Of a stretch of DNA of 64,000 nt, positions 12,193 through 24,672 are shown in pieces (within the stretch, counting starts at the first letter, position 1; each line of letters starts with the position of its first letter). The notes beneath the pieces were generated by a model. It was given only the letters and a program-made list of their open reading frames with translations. It made no database searches and was not told where the DNA came from. The position numbers and the translations under genes are program-made. Origin of the DNA: Cephalotus follicularis (lineage: Eukaryota; Streptophyta; Magnoliopsida; Oxalidales; Cephalotaceae); NCBI GenBank assembly GCA_001972305.1, contig BDDD01001634.1, positions 132,457 through 196,456 of the forward strand, given 5' to 3'.

Positions 12193-12392
12193 ACAGTCGA
12201 CTGTTTTTCCATAACAGTCGGTTGGATCCTTGAGTCAGTCGACTGTTCTTCCCCAACAGTCGACTGTCTTCCTCCGACAGTCGACTGTTCTGGGCAAAAA
12301 CGCATGCACAGTCGACTGTTCTTACTTGACAGTCGGCTGGATGATTGAGTAGTCGACTGTTTTACTTAAACAGTCTGCTGTTCTGGGCTGGA
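12193..12392. repeat. AGTCGACTGT palindrome array in LTR
   Basis: About nine units of ACAGTCGACTGT and close variants (AGTCGGTTG, AGTCGGCTG, AGTCTGCTG), spaced 15-30 bp. At least six keep the exact GTCGAC core. The arms differ from the GCGTCGACGC form of other LTRs. Confidence 0.85.
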
Positions 12393-13208
12393 CAGTACCA
12401 GTAATTCACTTCTAAATCCATTCAACAAGCAATTGAAACCATTCCACACGTATTCATATCACAAAATATCATCAGTAGTCATATCCTGGTCTAAAACACA
12501 ACTCAATTCATGCATTATTCTCCGTTTTCATTGTACTTCAAATGAAATCCAAACATGGTATTGCATGAAAACCAATCCAAACTCCATCCAAAATTCAGTG
12601 TGCATGTTAGGTTATTCATCAACAGTAACCACAACATTAATACAGAAATCCACAACCAACAACTACACCATTCATTTATAACCTCATTATTCTTAAACTC
12701 AAAATTCATGCATAGAATTTCTACCATTTCCCCTACTTTTGATTTCAAGTTAGAAATCGGAAGTCCACCTCTTTGTGTCTCCTTTCCAGTATCTTTGAGC
12801 CTCCCAGTAGCTCCAAGAACCGTCCAATAGTTCCAATCTGAGCTCCAAGCTTGACAATGGAGAATCCTCTCAATTCTCACTATCTTCACTCTCAATTTCT
12901 CACTATATTCTCTCTCAATTCCTCTGGTTCATTCTTATCATATTGTAGGTGAGAGAGACGAAGGGAAGAGAGCATTTATGCAGACCTCTCTCCCTCAAAC
13001 CGTTTGCATGGCACTAAGGGCCCTTCTCCCCCATTATCACTTGCATGCACACACACTTGTCACTCTTTCTCTTCTCTTCTGTCTTTGCAAGTCCTGGAGT
13101 GATGGTGCATGCTCAACACGTCCTATTTCATGTGATGGCTTCTGAAGATGCTCTTCCCATGTCAGTTTGCATGTGATTTCACCATTTGTCACAAAAACAG
13201 AGCACGAA

Positions 13209-13355
13209 CCAGTCGGCTGCCCTCCTCTGGCAGTCGGCTATTCACCTGGAAGTCTGTTGCCAAGTGTCACGACAGTTGGCCAGTCGGCTGGTTCCTGACG
13301 CCAGTCGACTGCCCCATACTTCAGCCCAACAGTCGGCTGGTATATCGCACCAGTC
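13209..13355. repeat. Second AGTCGGCTG cluster in the same LTR
   Basis: About seven units (CAGTCGGCTG, CAGTCGGCTA, CAGTTGGC, CAGTCGACTG, CAGTCAGCTG) in 150 bp, about 0.8 kb from the first cluster. Confidence 0.8.
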
Positions 13356-13523
13356 AGCTGTCCAAGCCAAAATTCCCACAATTATACTTAGAATCACACT
13401 TCTAAATGCTCTAAGTTAATTTAAATCAAGATATGAACCAGGAAATTCACCTTTTATTAATTCAAGGTAAAAACTACATCGAGGATTACAATAATACATG
13501 AAATCGAATTTCCGGGCATTACA

Positions 13524-13540
13524 ATCCCCCCTCCCTCAAG
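13524..13540 (-). other. Polypurine tract
   Basis: The minus strand reads CTTGAGGGAGGGGGGAT directly before the LTR start. Confidence 0.8.
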
Positions 13541-13604
13541 AAATTCGTCCTCGAATTTACATATACTAAAACAACTAAGGATAACTCTCCTGAATATCCT
13601 CTTC

Positions 13605-16600
13605 TCATTCACAATTTGCCTCATCCAGACGATGAAACTGCCATTGAACCTTTACCATTGGAATGGTTCGGTTCCTCAATGCTTGTGTCTTTCGATCCAG
13701 GATTCTCACGGGTGACTCCTCGCAAGAAAAGTCATCCCTTACCGTAACCGAGTCACTATCCAAGACATGTGATGGGTCTCGGATATAACCTCGTAGCATT
13801 GATACGTGGAAGACATCATGTACACTTGACAATGTAGGAGGCAAGGCTAGCTGGTAAGCTACCTCCCCAACCCTCTCTAGAATCTCAAAAGGACAAATAT
13901 AGTGTGGCGCTAACTTGCCCTTCCTTCCGAATCTTTGTACCCCTTTCCACGGAGATACCTTCAAAAACACATGATCTCCAACACTGAAGGTCAAAGGCCT
14001 CCTCCTCACACTATCGACATAGCTCTTTTGCCGACTCTGTGCTGCTAGCAACTTCTCCTTGATGAACTTGACTTTCTCCGAAGTCTCCTCCACCAAATCC
14101 GACCCAAGCAATGGTCGTTCACCAACCACGTCCCAACATATGGGTGACCTACACCTCCTCCTATACAGTGTCTCGTATGGAGCCATACCAATACTCGCGT
14201 GATAGCTGTTATTGTACGAAAACTCTGTCAAAGGAATATGGTCTTCCCATGTCCCAGCGAAATCGATCACACAAGCCCGAAGCATATCCTCAAAGGTTTG
14301 GATGGTATGCTCTGACTGTCCATCTGTTTGAGGGTGAAAAGCGGTACTGAGATTCAATCTTGTTCCGAATGCTGTTTGAAATCTCTTCCAGAAGTTGGAA
14401 GTGAAGATTGAATCTCTATCATAAACGATGCTCACCGGAACACCGTGTAGTCTCACAATCTCCTTCACATATAATCGAGCCAACTTGCTCGCTGAATCAG
14501 TGACGTGTGTAGGCAAAAAGTGTGCTGATTTGGTGAGTCTATCAACAATAACCCATACGGCATTATGACGATGCCTAGTCAATGGAAATCCAGAAACAAA
14601 GCCCATCATGATGTGTTCCCATTTCCACTCTGCCACTGGTAATGACTGCAACATTCCTGCTGGTCTCTGGTGTTCAGCCTTGACCCTCTGGCAAGTCAAA
14701 TACTTCGCGATATATTCTGCAATTTCGCGCTTCATGCCAGGCCACCAGTAAGTCTTCTTCATATCTTGATATATTTTTGTGCTACCAGGATGAATACTGT
14801 ACAAAGATTTATGAGCCCCGCGAAGGAACTCATTCTTCAACCCTGGTTCATTTGGGAGACACACACGTCCCCAATATATCAGAAGACCATCAGCATGTAC
14901 TCAAAAATTGGATTCCGAGTCCAGGTTCTCCCGAATTCGTTGCAACTCCGTATCGTGTGGTTGTGCATCCCTGATGTGATCCAGTAACACTGGCTGGACC
15001 TGCATGTCGACCACAAAGATTCCCGGTGCCTGATTAAATGGAGACCACTCTTGGAAGTCTTCTAACATCTTCCATTGCGACACCATTGTACTGGAAACCA
15101 TAGCCTTGCGGCTCAAGGCATCGGCGACTACATTCACTTTCCCCGTGTGGTATTGGATACTGTAGTCATAATCATTAAAGAACTCCACCCACCTGCGCTG
15201 TCTCATGTTCAGTGTGTCCTGGCAAAACAGGTACCTCAAACTCTTATGATCGGTAAAGATCTCAAACTGAGCTCCATACAAGTAGTGTCTCCATTTCTGA
15301 AGAGCGAAGATAATAGCTGCAAGTTCAAGATCATGAGTCGGGTAGTTCTCCTCGTACGGCTTTAGCTTCCGCGAAGCGTAAGCAATCACTCTGCCTCGTT
15401 GCATCCACACGCAACCCAATCCCTTACTCGATGCATCACTGTAGACTGCAAAGCCCTCATTACCCTCAGGTAATGCCAAGATAGGAGCGAAAACCAACCG
15501 ATCCTTCAGTTCACGGAAACTAGCTTCAGAATCTTCACCCCAGACAAACAAGGTCTTCTTCTGGGTCAGTCTAGTCAAGGGCTCGTCTATCCTTGAAAAG
15601 TTCTGGATAAACCTTCGGTAATACCCCGCCAAGCCAAGAAAACTGCGTACTTCCGTTACATTCTTTGGCTGTGGCCAATCTCGTACCACCTCTATCTTTG
15701 ACGGATCCACCGCCAAACCCTATCCAGATACAATGTGACCAAGGAAGATCACACGGTCAAGCCAAAACTCACACTTACTGAATTTGGCATACAACTGCTG
15801 TTCTCAGAGAATCTGCAAGACCAACCTCATATGGCAAGCACGCTCCTCCTCACTCCTTGAGTATACTAGTACGTCGTCAATAAACACAACGACAAACTGA
15901 TCCAGGTACGGTCGAAACATATCGTTCATCAATGATATGAACGCAGCCGGTGCATTGGTAACACCAAAAGGCATCACGAGAAACTCGTAGTGACCATACC
16001 TTATCCGAAAAGCAGTCTTTTCAATATCTCCTTCCCTCACTCTCAACTGGTGATAGCCTAACCTCAAATCAAGTTTCGAGAATACTCTTGTTCCTTGCAA
16101 CTGGTCGAAAAAATCCTCGATGTGAGGTAAAGGATACTTGTTCTTGATAGTTGCCTTGTTTAACATTCTGTAGTCAATGCAGAGTCTCATCGACCCGTTC
16201 TTCTTCTTGACAAACAGTACAGGCTCAGCCCACGGAGAAACACTGGGTCGAATAAAACCCTTATCGATCAGATCTTGTAACTGCAATTTCAGTTCCTTTA
16301 GTTCTGTAGGAGCCATTCTATACGGTGCTTTAGAAATAGCAGCTGTACCTGGTATAAGATCGATAACAAACTGCATATTCTTTTTCGGTGGCAAAGATCC
16401 CAAGTCCTCAGGAAATACATCTGGAAATTCACACACCACTGGGATCTCCTCCAGGCTCAAACTCTTCTCTTTCCTCCGGTCAATTACATAAGCAAGATAT
16501 CCTTCGCATCCTTTCTCGAGATACTTCGACGCACGGATAAAGGATATAACTGGTATGGAAAACCCCTTATCTCCCTTAAACTGGAAAACGGTACCATCGG

Positions 16601-16751
16601 GCAGACGAAAATCAACCGTCTTGCTGTAGCAGTCCATGTAAGCATGATGTGCTGACAGCCAATCCATTCCCAAAATAACATCGAAGTCGCGGATGGGCAA
16701 TACTATCAAATCTACATACAAGGAAATGCCTGCCACAGACATCTCACAACT
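13605..16751 (-). pseudogene. pol (protease end, RT, RNase H, integrase, chromodomain-like tail) of the minus-strand element
   Basis: In minus-strand order: protease end with [17 protein letters not shown] (about 16620-16700); RT with [33 protein letters not shown] and [12 protein letters not shown] (about 15850-16260); RT thumb [16 protein letters not shown] and RNase [43 protein letters not shown] (about 15100-15700); integrase zinc finger WWPGMKREIAEYIAKYLTC and core TDGQSEHTIQTFEDMLRAC (about 14270-14800); GDHVFLKVSPWKGVQRFG and a tail with PVRILDRKTQALRNRTIPMV at about 13605-13760, the position and pattern of a Tekay-type chromodomain. Broken at a few places. Confidence 0.9.
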
Positions 16752-16756
16752 CCTAT

Positions 16757-19144
16757 TGTAACACCCCGCGCCCACAGGGCGGACACGTGGCGTTACTCTC
16801 GATCCAATATACAATACAATGGTCGGGACTAGCAATATAAATATGCGGAAAAACTTAAAACTTTGCAATATATATATCGGTTGCGGAAGAAACAATACAC
16901 TGATCCATACATATGATACAAATCCTTTACAATACAAGCCTTTTTAATACATTAACAATCTTTCAATACAAAACACTCCAATCTCTCACAACCAGCTCCT
17001 CGGTGTCCAAGCAGTCATGCGATCAACTGTCCTCAGTCCTTCTGTCCACTGTTACCTGCTGCCCTACCTATGCAGCACACAAAGTTACAACACAGCCCCG
17101 CCCTGAAGGATGGGGTTAGCCACACTGGCTAAGCAAAAACCCCATGCAGCATGTATGCATGTACAATGTGTAGTATCGGTGACAATTTATACAACAACAA
17201 TGTGCGGTGTACAATATCAATGCATGACATGGAAAATGTACATGTACAATTGGTGATCAGACTATCCGTATGACAGTGGCCCAACAGAGCATATGGATAG
17301 GATCTATAACAACCAATCAATGGCAGACACTCAGTGGTGGTGTATGAAACACCCAATCAATCAATCAATATCCTATAGAGCATGCGACCAGGTCAATACA
17401 ATGTCAATCGGTTAGCGGTGATCAATCCCACGGAAGGTAGTCCTTCAAAAAGGGTGGGAGATCTATCTACGGTTTCCAGATTGATCAGGTCTGGAACTCA
17501 TAGATCTTCCAGCCTATGGCTGGGTCAATACGGTCTCGATGAGCTACAACCGAGGGAGCTACTGATACCATTAGGGAGCTACGGCCTCAAGGGAGCATCA
17601 ATCGACAATCAATCGGTACCGCTCATCAGCGTGTCAATACAATACAATAAGTGAAATGATCGACGGAATAGGCGGACAGAGTCAACGCCCTAACATGCCG
17701 ACATGAATCATAAGGTCGCTCTATAGGATCCATACAATATAATCAATCAATTAATCAAGTCAATACAATATTGGGTAAAGTCAATAAGTGGTGGTGTCTA
17801 ATGGAGAAATGGGAACGTGCGTCCATCGTACCGACTTAGACTCGCAACAACACTCATGACTCAAGCAATCGATCGATGTATCAATACAACGTTGAAGGAA
17901 AGCAATAAGTGGTGGTGCCTAATGGAGGGATGGGAACGTGCATCCATTTTACCGACTTAGACTCGCAGCAACACTCATGACTCAAGCAATCAATCGGTTA
18001 GTGCAATCATTAAAACTGTTTTCAAACACTTGAACACCTCAAGTGAGGCTCCGGTCAAGTGGCGATGTGAAAAGAAGTAGAAAACTAGCTTTAAAACAGT
18101 TAAAACTCCTTTCAGTACATTAGGCGTCGATGTCTTTATTGAAAGACGTCGACTCCTCTTTAAAATGGAGGAAAGACGTCGATGTCTTTCCTTGTTCATG
18201 TAGAGAATTGGCCAAAGACGTCGACGTCCTTTGAGAAAGGCGTCGACGCTTTTCAATAAAAACAGCCTGAGAATGCGCATCGATGTTCGGCATCGACGCC
18301 TTTCCCGGGAAGAGACATCTCGAGGCAAAGACGTCGACGTCTTTAGAAAGACGTCGATGTCTTTGCTGCAGAATCAAGGATATTGCACTCGTATGAGAAA
18401 GACATCGACACCTTTGGGCTAAGGGTCGACGTCTTTCCGGGCATGGTAGATTTTTCTGGTAGAAAATGGGGTCAGTCTCAGCCAAAATCCAATTAAAAGA
18501 CATTCTTTGAAAACCAAAGTTTACAATCAATCATTTAAGGTTAGTAAGACTAGTTACAACCTCCCAAATTCGATTTCAATCATTCAATTTAGCAATTAGG
18601 TCAAGGGTTTGCTATAAACCCTAAAATCCTCAATTCAATCACTCAATCATTCAATTCAATCATGCAATTCAATCAATCAATCAATCAATAAAACAGTAGG
18701 CAATTTAGTAAAGAAGTCCTACCTATCACTGAAGCTTCAAAAGTTGAGCTGACGATCAATCAATCGGCTGAAAACGCCCAATAATCCGCTACTTTCTTGT
18801 TCAATCGGTAAGCCACGACTTGTAATCACTGTCCTTGTCGATGGGGATGCAATTCCGGCTGCAAGGGAGAAAGATAGAGGCTCCAGCTAGAGAGAGAGAG
18901 GGAGAAGGATAGAGAGAGAAGAGGAAATGTGAATAATGAGAGAAAGAGAAAGAATTGACTTAAATAGTCGATTCGATCAACTCTCCGAAACTCGGCCCAA
19001 AATCCTGACTATACATGCATATAACCAATACAATATCGATAGGTATAAGAATACCTCAATACAATACGGTTCAGTACGGTCCAATACGGTACAATACGGT
19101 ACGATGTATGCATGAACAGTACCAAAGGGAATTCGGTCGTCACA
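16757..19144 (-). mobile_element. Solo LTR (2.39 kb) nested in a gypsy protease
   Basis: Both ends are clear: TGTAACACCCC at 16757 and GTCGTCACA at 19144 on the plus strand. The flanking 5-bp duplication CCTAT is perfect (16752-16756 and 19145-19149). There is no internal region, so it is a solo LTR left by LTR-LTR recombination. It is the same family as the two LTRs of the element at 45602-61427, in opposite orientation: shared pyrimidine-rich block, GATT repeats, GACGTCGACGTC array and the GCGGGGTGTTACA end. Confidence 0.95.
18121..18440. repeat. GACGTCGACGTC palindrome array in solo LTR
   Basis: About a dozen units, mainly AAAGACGTCGACGTCTTT and GGCGTCGACGCTTTT types with CpG-decayed variants (GACGTCGATGTC, GACATCGACACC). 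Spacing is 20-45 bp and irregular. At least five exact GTCGAC cores. Confidence 0.85.
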
Positions 19145-19149
19145 CCTAT

Positions 19150-20519
19150 ATACGGTATCTGTATACATGGAAACTCCAGCAGGTGTGCTCACATCCAAGG
19201 TGTATGGCATACAGTCGGGTGTTACATCTAAGTATGATGCAAATTGTGAAGAAATAAAAGAATGTGATGCTCCAAGGTCCATCAACACTCTAGCAGAAAA
19301 ACCATAAATATACCGTGTACCTCTGATGACCGAGGTAGATTCCGGAACCTCTGTCTGTGAAAGGGTAAAAACTCTACCTTTTGCAATGCCCTTGCCGGTG
19401 TCCCTTCGCTGTGAAGGCCCTGCTGCGGCCCCGCTGCTACTAGCTGGTCCAGTAGGTGCTGTAGCCTGACTCTTCTGGCAATCCCTCACGGAATGGCCAG
19501 ATGCCCCTCACATTAAACACAATCCGTTCATCCTCCAGCAATCTTTCTGTAAGTGGCCTTTACGACCACAGTGATAACAAGCTCCAGTTCCGGCATTACT
19601 CCCTTGGCTAGGAGTACCTTGTGTGGCAGTCTGTCCAGATCTGTTCTTCGATGATTTCGTCGAAGAACCACTGCCTTGCCATTTTGAAGAAGCTGGTCTC
19701 ATCGGGCTCTGTTTATTTTGTTGTTCTCGAGCCCTCTCTGCTCGGTCTTCATTAGATATGCTCTCCAGCAATCTCGCCTTCTGAGAAACCTCCACAAAAG
19801 TTCCCAACTCCATAGCTCTGATTCTTGACCGAAGATCCGGTCGTAGACCCCTCAAAAACCTCCGTATCTTCTTCACTTCATCAGCTACCAGATAAGGTAA
19901 GTGTCTGGCTAACTCCATGAACCTTGCTTTATACTCGATCATCGTCATTTCCCCTTATCGCAGCTCCAAGAGCTCTGTCTCCTGGCGCTCTTGTTCCAAC
20001 CGAGGAACATATGTCTCCAAGAATTATGCCTGGAATCTCCCAAGTACTATCAAGCCTCTGAGATTCCCATTTCGCCTTGACCATCTCCCACCAATGAGTG
20101 GCCTTACCCCATAGGCGGTATACGGCAAATTTCAGTTTCTGAGTTTCAGTACAGTCCATTACTTCAAAGATTTTCTCCAAGTCCTACAGCCATCTCTCAG
20201 CCATAGTAGCATCAAGTTCTCCCCGGAAACTGGGTGGATTCTATCTCATAAACCTTTCAATGTCCCTCCCAAACTGGTTACTATCCTCTCCCGGGCAGTG
20301 ATCGAGAGCCCTATGTTGCGGCCGAGCTTGCGCGTAGTACTGGCGCATCTCCTCCGCGTTAGCCAAATTAAAGGCCATCTGTTGCTGGAAATAATCTGCA
20401 ATCCAGGTCATTGGATCCCAATCATCTTGGGGGACATTCACTCGGTGCGGCATATTCGCTTCCTCAGGGGCATTGGCTCCAACAGCTCTAGCCCTAGCAC
20501 GTGTTCTCCTTCGGTCCAT
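19150..20519 (-). pseudogene. gag and protease start of the minus-strand element
   Basis: The first part (about 20241-20519) is Arg/Ala-rich with an acidic DWDPMTW stretch. The gag core continues with EKIFEVMDCTETQKLKFAVY (about 20110-20180) and YKARFMELARHLPYLVADEV (about 19870-19940). A CCHC zinc knuckle CYHCGRKGHLQKDC (C-x2-C-x4-H-x4-C) lies near 19530-19570. After a Gly/Ser/Gln linker comes the protease start with ASHSFISSQFASYL near 19230-19280, cut by the solo LTR. Product if intact: the structural gag protein and the head of the aspartic protease. A few breaks. Confidence 0.85.
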
Positions 20520-20616
20520 TTGTTCCTATAAGAAGGATGACGGTTAGTCATGACTTTAGGAAAAACAATTTATTGGTTGCCAAGGAAAGTATCCTAGCTA
20601 AGCATATATGGAATAT

Positions 20617-20628
20617 GCTCTGATACCA
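20617..20628 (-). other. Primer-binding site, initiator-Met tRNA type
   Basis: The minus strand reads TGGTATCAGAGC four bases inside the LTR end at 20632. Confidence 0.85.
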
Positions 20629-20631
20629 TGT

Positions 20632-21229
20632 TGTCACGCCCCCGTTTTCCAAGTGGACTACATTAAAGCGGTAAGGCAATCAACACAACATAATTCAGCT
20701 TATGCACTATAACGTAAAAACAAAAAAATCTTCAGTAGCGGAAACAATATCATGAAGCAAGTTGAAATAAAATATGTATCACGCATCCCATACTACGTGA
20801 TACCCACAGAGTTTATATAAAACCCAACATCATTTTCGATCGCCCATAAACGGAGCGTGATGATACAGTACGAAATAAAATAAACCCAAGTTACAATAAT
20901 CCAGTTTACATAGTCATTGTTTAGTAATCCAGTACATAAAATTAAGAGAAACAACTCAGTCTTCTCTTTAAGTCTCTTTGAGTGCTCCATGTCAAAAACC
21001 CATTTCATCAATCTGTTACAGTAGGGTGTTAGCCTTTGTCCTCACTCGGCTAAGTAGAAAAGCTCATGTATACAGTTCAAGGTCAAAGGTAATGCGTATC
21101 ATGAATGAATGCATAGTGATGCAGTATGACATGTAATTTTTCACAGTAATCATATCTCCGTATGTACATATAAAAATATATACATGTTCACAGTACAAGT
21201 ATAACCTTATAGGGTTATATCAAACACAG
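20632..21229 (-). repeat. 5' LTR remnant of the minus-strand element
   Basis: Matches the first 600 bp of 11021-13523 at roughly 95-97% by eye, then stops at CAAACACAG, where copia integrase sequence begins without a target duplication. The remaining 1.9 kb of this LTR is missing. Confidence 0.85.
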
Positions 21230-23529
21230 AAGTGTGTTGGCCAATGCCTATTCGGGCAATAGTTGGTTATTCCTATTTCATAACCTTTACTGATGATCTT
21301 TCATGGTACGGGTAGTTGTACTTGATGAAGCACAAGTCTGAGGCCTTTGAAAGATTCAAAGAATTCAGAATCAAAGTAGAGAAACACACTTCAGATCGTG
21401 GAGGTGAATATCTTTTCAATGAATTTCTAGGTTATCTCAGAGAGAATGGGATTCTCTCTTAACGGACTCCTCCAGGAACACCATAGCATAATGGTGTATC
21501 CGGAAGGAAAAACCGTATTTACTGGATATGGTGCGAAGCATGATGAGCTATGTAGCTTTACCACTGTCTTTTTGGTGACATGCCCTAGAAACCACACTCC
21601 ATTTGTTGAACAGGATACCAACGAAATCTACACCCAGTACGCCATATGAGATATGGATTTGAAAGAAACCTCATCTTAATTACTTTAGGATCTGGGGTTG
21701 CTCAGCTTATGTCAAGTTAGCGGAAGTAAATAAGATGGAGGTTAGGTCAGTTAAATGCAAGTTTGTAGGTTATCCAAAGAACTCTATGGGATATTATTTC
21801 TACTACTCCGATAAAACAAAGTTTTTGTCTCAAAGCATGCCACTTTCCTAGAGAAAGAGTTTCTATTGGAAGAATCTAGTGGGGGTATTGTTTAGTTAGA
21901 TGATATTTCATATACTTAACAGATGAATGACCAACCAGTTGAGCCTACAACAATAATGGAACCTGTTGGCATACAACCTCCTCGAAGATCTAGTAGAATA
22001 CCTAGGGAACATGACAGGTACTATGGAAGTTTTCTCATAGAGGTAACCCAAGAGGTAAATCTTTTTGATGAGGATACAACTAGTTACCTAGGAGCTATAT
22101 CAGATATAGACTCGGAGAAATGGCAGGAATCCATGAAATCTGAAATGGACTCCATGTACTCCAACCATGTCTGGAACTTGGTAGATGCACCTGAGGGAAG
22201 TGTTTCCATAGTGTGCAAATGGCTCTTTAAGAGAGATTGGATAGGATGGGAATATTAATGTCACACCCCGCTTTCGGTAAACACACATAAAAGTGGTAAA
22301 GGCAGTTAACATTTAAGATTCAGCTTATGCAAATACTGTAAAATTTAAACTTTTCAAACATGATATCAATTGCGGAAGCATTAAAACTCATAAGCTGAAA
22401 AACACGTAACGTGCATCCCATACTACACGTTACCAAATACATATCTGTCATAGTTAAAAGCCCACAAAATAGAGTGTGATCAAAAATACATTATCCAGTA
22501 ACATGAAAAGTTAAGTAAACCAGAAAATACGGTACACAACACCGAAAGAGACATAACCCTGAGTAAAACATTATTAAAACTTGTACTTCATCCATGCTGA
22601 TCCCCAAGCCGGTCCACTGCATCAATCTGTAAAGTAGGGTGTTAACCTTTGTCCTCACTCGGCTAAGTCATAAGAGAAGTTGGGATCAACATTAAATGCA
22701 TGTCATGTAATGTATGCATAGATGATACAGTACAGTAAAAACACCAGTTTATATATATATATATAAATATATATGTTTGATGGTACAGTAAAATATCAGG
22801 AGGGACATATATATGAAAATATATGTATGGAATAACAGTACAGTAGTAACCCAGCCAAGGCTATATCAACAGGCACAGTAGTGTCCGAATCGGACCAGTA
22901 AACAGTACAGTAAGTCCACAAAGGGACCACAAACATGCAGTCAGTATGTACAACGCCACCAACTCGTGGCCCCACGTTGCACTCCCACTTCGGTCCCTTC
23001 TCCAGGCAACCAAGCAAGACAACAGTACAGTACAGTGAGTTAGCCAGCCCACTCCTGGCCCCTAGGTCAACCCTGCCACTAGCCAACGCTGGCAATCCCT
23101 ACCACGCAACTAGTGACTCAAGCACAAACACAATAAATTCACAGAGCATGAATAGTGAATAGTCACAGTAAACAGTGCAGTGAACAGTACATAAGCGATC
23201 TTTAGATCAATAACAGGCAGTTTATTTCAAAATGTTAAACATTTTAAATATGTATTTCCATTAGTTAGAAAATACTTTAAACAATTTCAGTAGTGGAAAT
23301 TGCTTTCCCAATATAACAATACTCATTTTATATTTTCGTATGCAAACATAGTAGTTTTCAAACTCATATGTGCATTTCTAATATAACAATTTAGAAATCA
23401 TAACAGTTCATAAACGGTTATTATACATGCAGTAAATAGTACATATGCAATGCATACAAATGCTCAAATGTATCCTAAGCAAAATCGGGGTCGTCAGGTG
23501 TCCAAATCGTAAAAACTGTCCAAACAGGA

Positions 23530-23735
23530 CTCTAAAGCGTCGATGTTTTTCCTTAGGCGTCGACGCTTGTGTCCTTTTAGCGTCAACGTTCAGTCCCACA
23601 ACGTCAGCACTTTCCAGTGCCTAGGCGTCGATGTCTCCTCCCATAGGCGTCGACGTTTAAAACGTATTCAGTAATTAAAACACAGTTCACAGTACAAAGC
23701 GTCGACGCTTACCAAAGGCGTCGACGTTTTCGAGC
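23530..23735. repeat. GCGTCGACG array, first cluster of solo LTR
   Basis: About seven units (AAAGCGTCGATG, AGGCGTCGACGCTTG, GCGTCAACG, AGGCGTCGACGTTT, AAGCGTCGACGCTTACC) with 20-50 bp spacing and at least four exact GTCGAC cores. Confidence 0.85.
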
Positions 23736-24514
23736 GTCAGTCATCTTCTTCCTCGCAACATGACGAACCAGTAACATTTCCAACACAAATACATGCGATC
23801 CAACATATATAAAGCCCAGAAAACCGACATGCAACATCATATTACACATCCAGTACAACATGGCATCCTTTCAGTGATCAAAAATAGTTCAACAGGCCAT
23901 GCAATCTATGCATAAACATCACTGAACAAACACCAAATATTGAACACAAAATACAATTATGGCTTCCCCTACCTCTGGCCTCAACTTAGAAGTCAAAAGT
24001 CCACCTCTTTTAGTATCCAATCAGTCACTTTGAGTCCCCTGGTTCAGCCTGAAAGCTCCCTGGTTCGCTCCACAGTCGTTGTCCAAGCTCCAAGTTCTCC
24101 CTTGCTCAACAATGGAGTTTGAGATTTTCTCTCTCTAATTTTTCTACTCTCTTTCACTCTCTGTCTCTCTCTCAACCTCTGGTTTCTTCTTCTATCAGTA
24201 ACAACCGAGAGGAAGGTGAGAGGGTCAACTTTTATGCAGATTTCTTTTTTGTTTCTTCTGCATATGCCCACCAGTTCAAGTCTCTCTCCTTCATGCAAGC
24301 CTGACGCAACAGGTGTTGCATTCTTCCTCCTCACAAGGCATGCACTCAGAGATTCTTCCTCTCTTCGGTGCCTTTCAAGTCCTAGTAACCCAGGGAATCT
24401 CAATGCATGATCAACACATCATAAAACGCATGTGAAGGTGTCTGAAGAGTGGCATGAACATGCCTCCATGCGCCACGTTTATCTGCTGTTTGTGCGCATT
24501 AGGGACACGACACA

Positions 24515-24672
24515 AAGCGTCAACGTTGACATTCAGGCGTTGACGCTTATAGTGTTTTGTCTAAAGGGCATCGACGTCATCAACAAGTGTCGACGTGCAT
24601 GTGCATGGTTCACGTGCGCATCTTTGCTGTGTAGGCGTCGACGCTTTACCAAAGGCGTCGACGCTTTTAACC
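24515..24672. repeat. GCGTCGACGC array, second cluster of solo LTR
   Basis: About six units (GCGTCAACG, GCGTTGACGC, GCATCGACGTC, TGTCGACGTGC, two AGGCGTCGACGCTTT) about 0.8 kb from the first cluster. The two-cluster layout matches the LTR at 11021-13523. Confidence 0.85.

Larger units (their letters stand above)
11021..13523 (-). repeat. 3' LTR (2.5 kb) of the minus-strand element
   Basis: Starts TGTCACGCC on the plus strand and ends GGGCATTACA beside the polypurine tract. The first 600 bp match 20632-21229. It carries two clusters of AGTCGACT/AGTCGGCT motifs (12193-12392 and 13209-13355). A TATATAAA sequence at about 11200 lies roughly 180 bp from the LTR's downstream end. Confidence 0.9.
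11021..21229 (-). mobile_element. Ty3/gypsy (Tekay/Del-like) element, minus strand, with nested solo LTR and truncated 5' LTR
   Basis: Reading the minus strand: partial 5' LTR (20632-21229), initiator-Met primer site (20617-20628), gag (about 19508-20519), protease split by a solo LTR (16757-19144), RT-RNase H-integrase with a chromodomain-like tail (13605-16751), polypurine tract (13524-13540) and a full 3' LTR (11021-13523). The two LTRs agree at roughly 95-97% over the shared 600 bp by eye. The element is inserted in the integrase of the plus-strand fragment to its left; at 21229 its 5' LTR stops abruptly at copia sequence with no visible duplication. About five or six breaks besides the insertion, so it is one of the better preserved copies here. 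Confidence 0.9.

Noticed and set aside
18121-18440. CRISPR-like repeat array
   Set aside because: Units are too short and spacing is irregular, spacers are not unique, and the context is a plant LTR.
21923-22258. A short host gene ending at 22258
   Set aside because: It is the start of copia RT and ends only because a solo LTR is inserted there.
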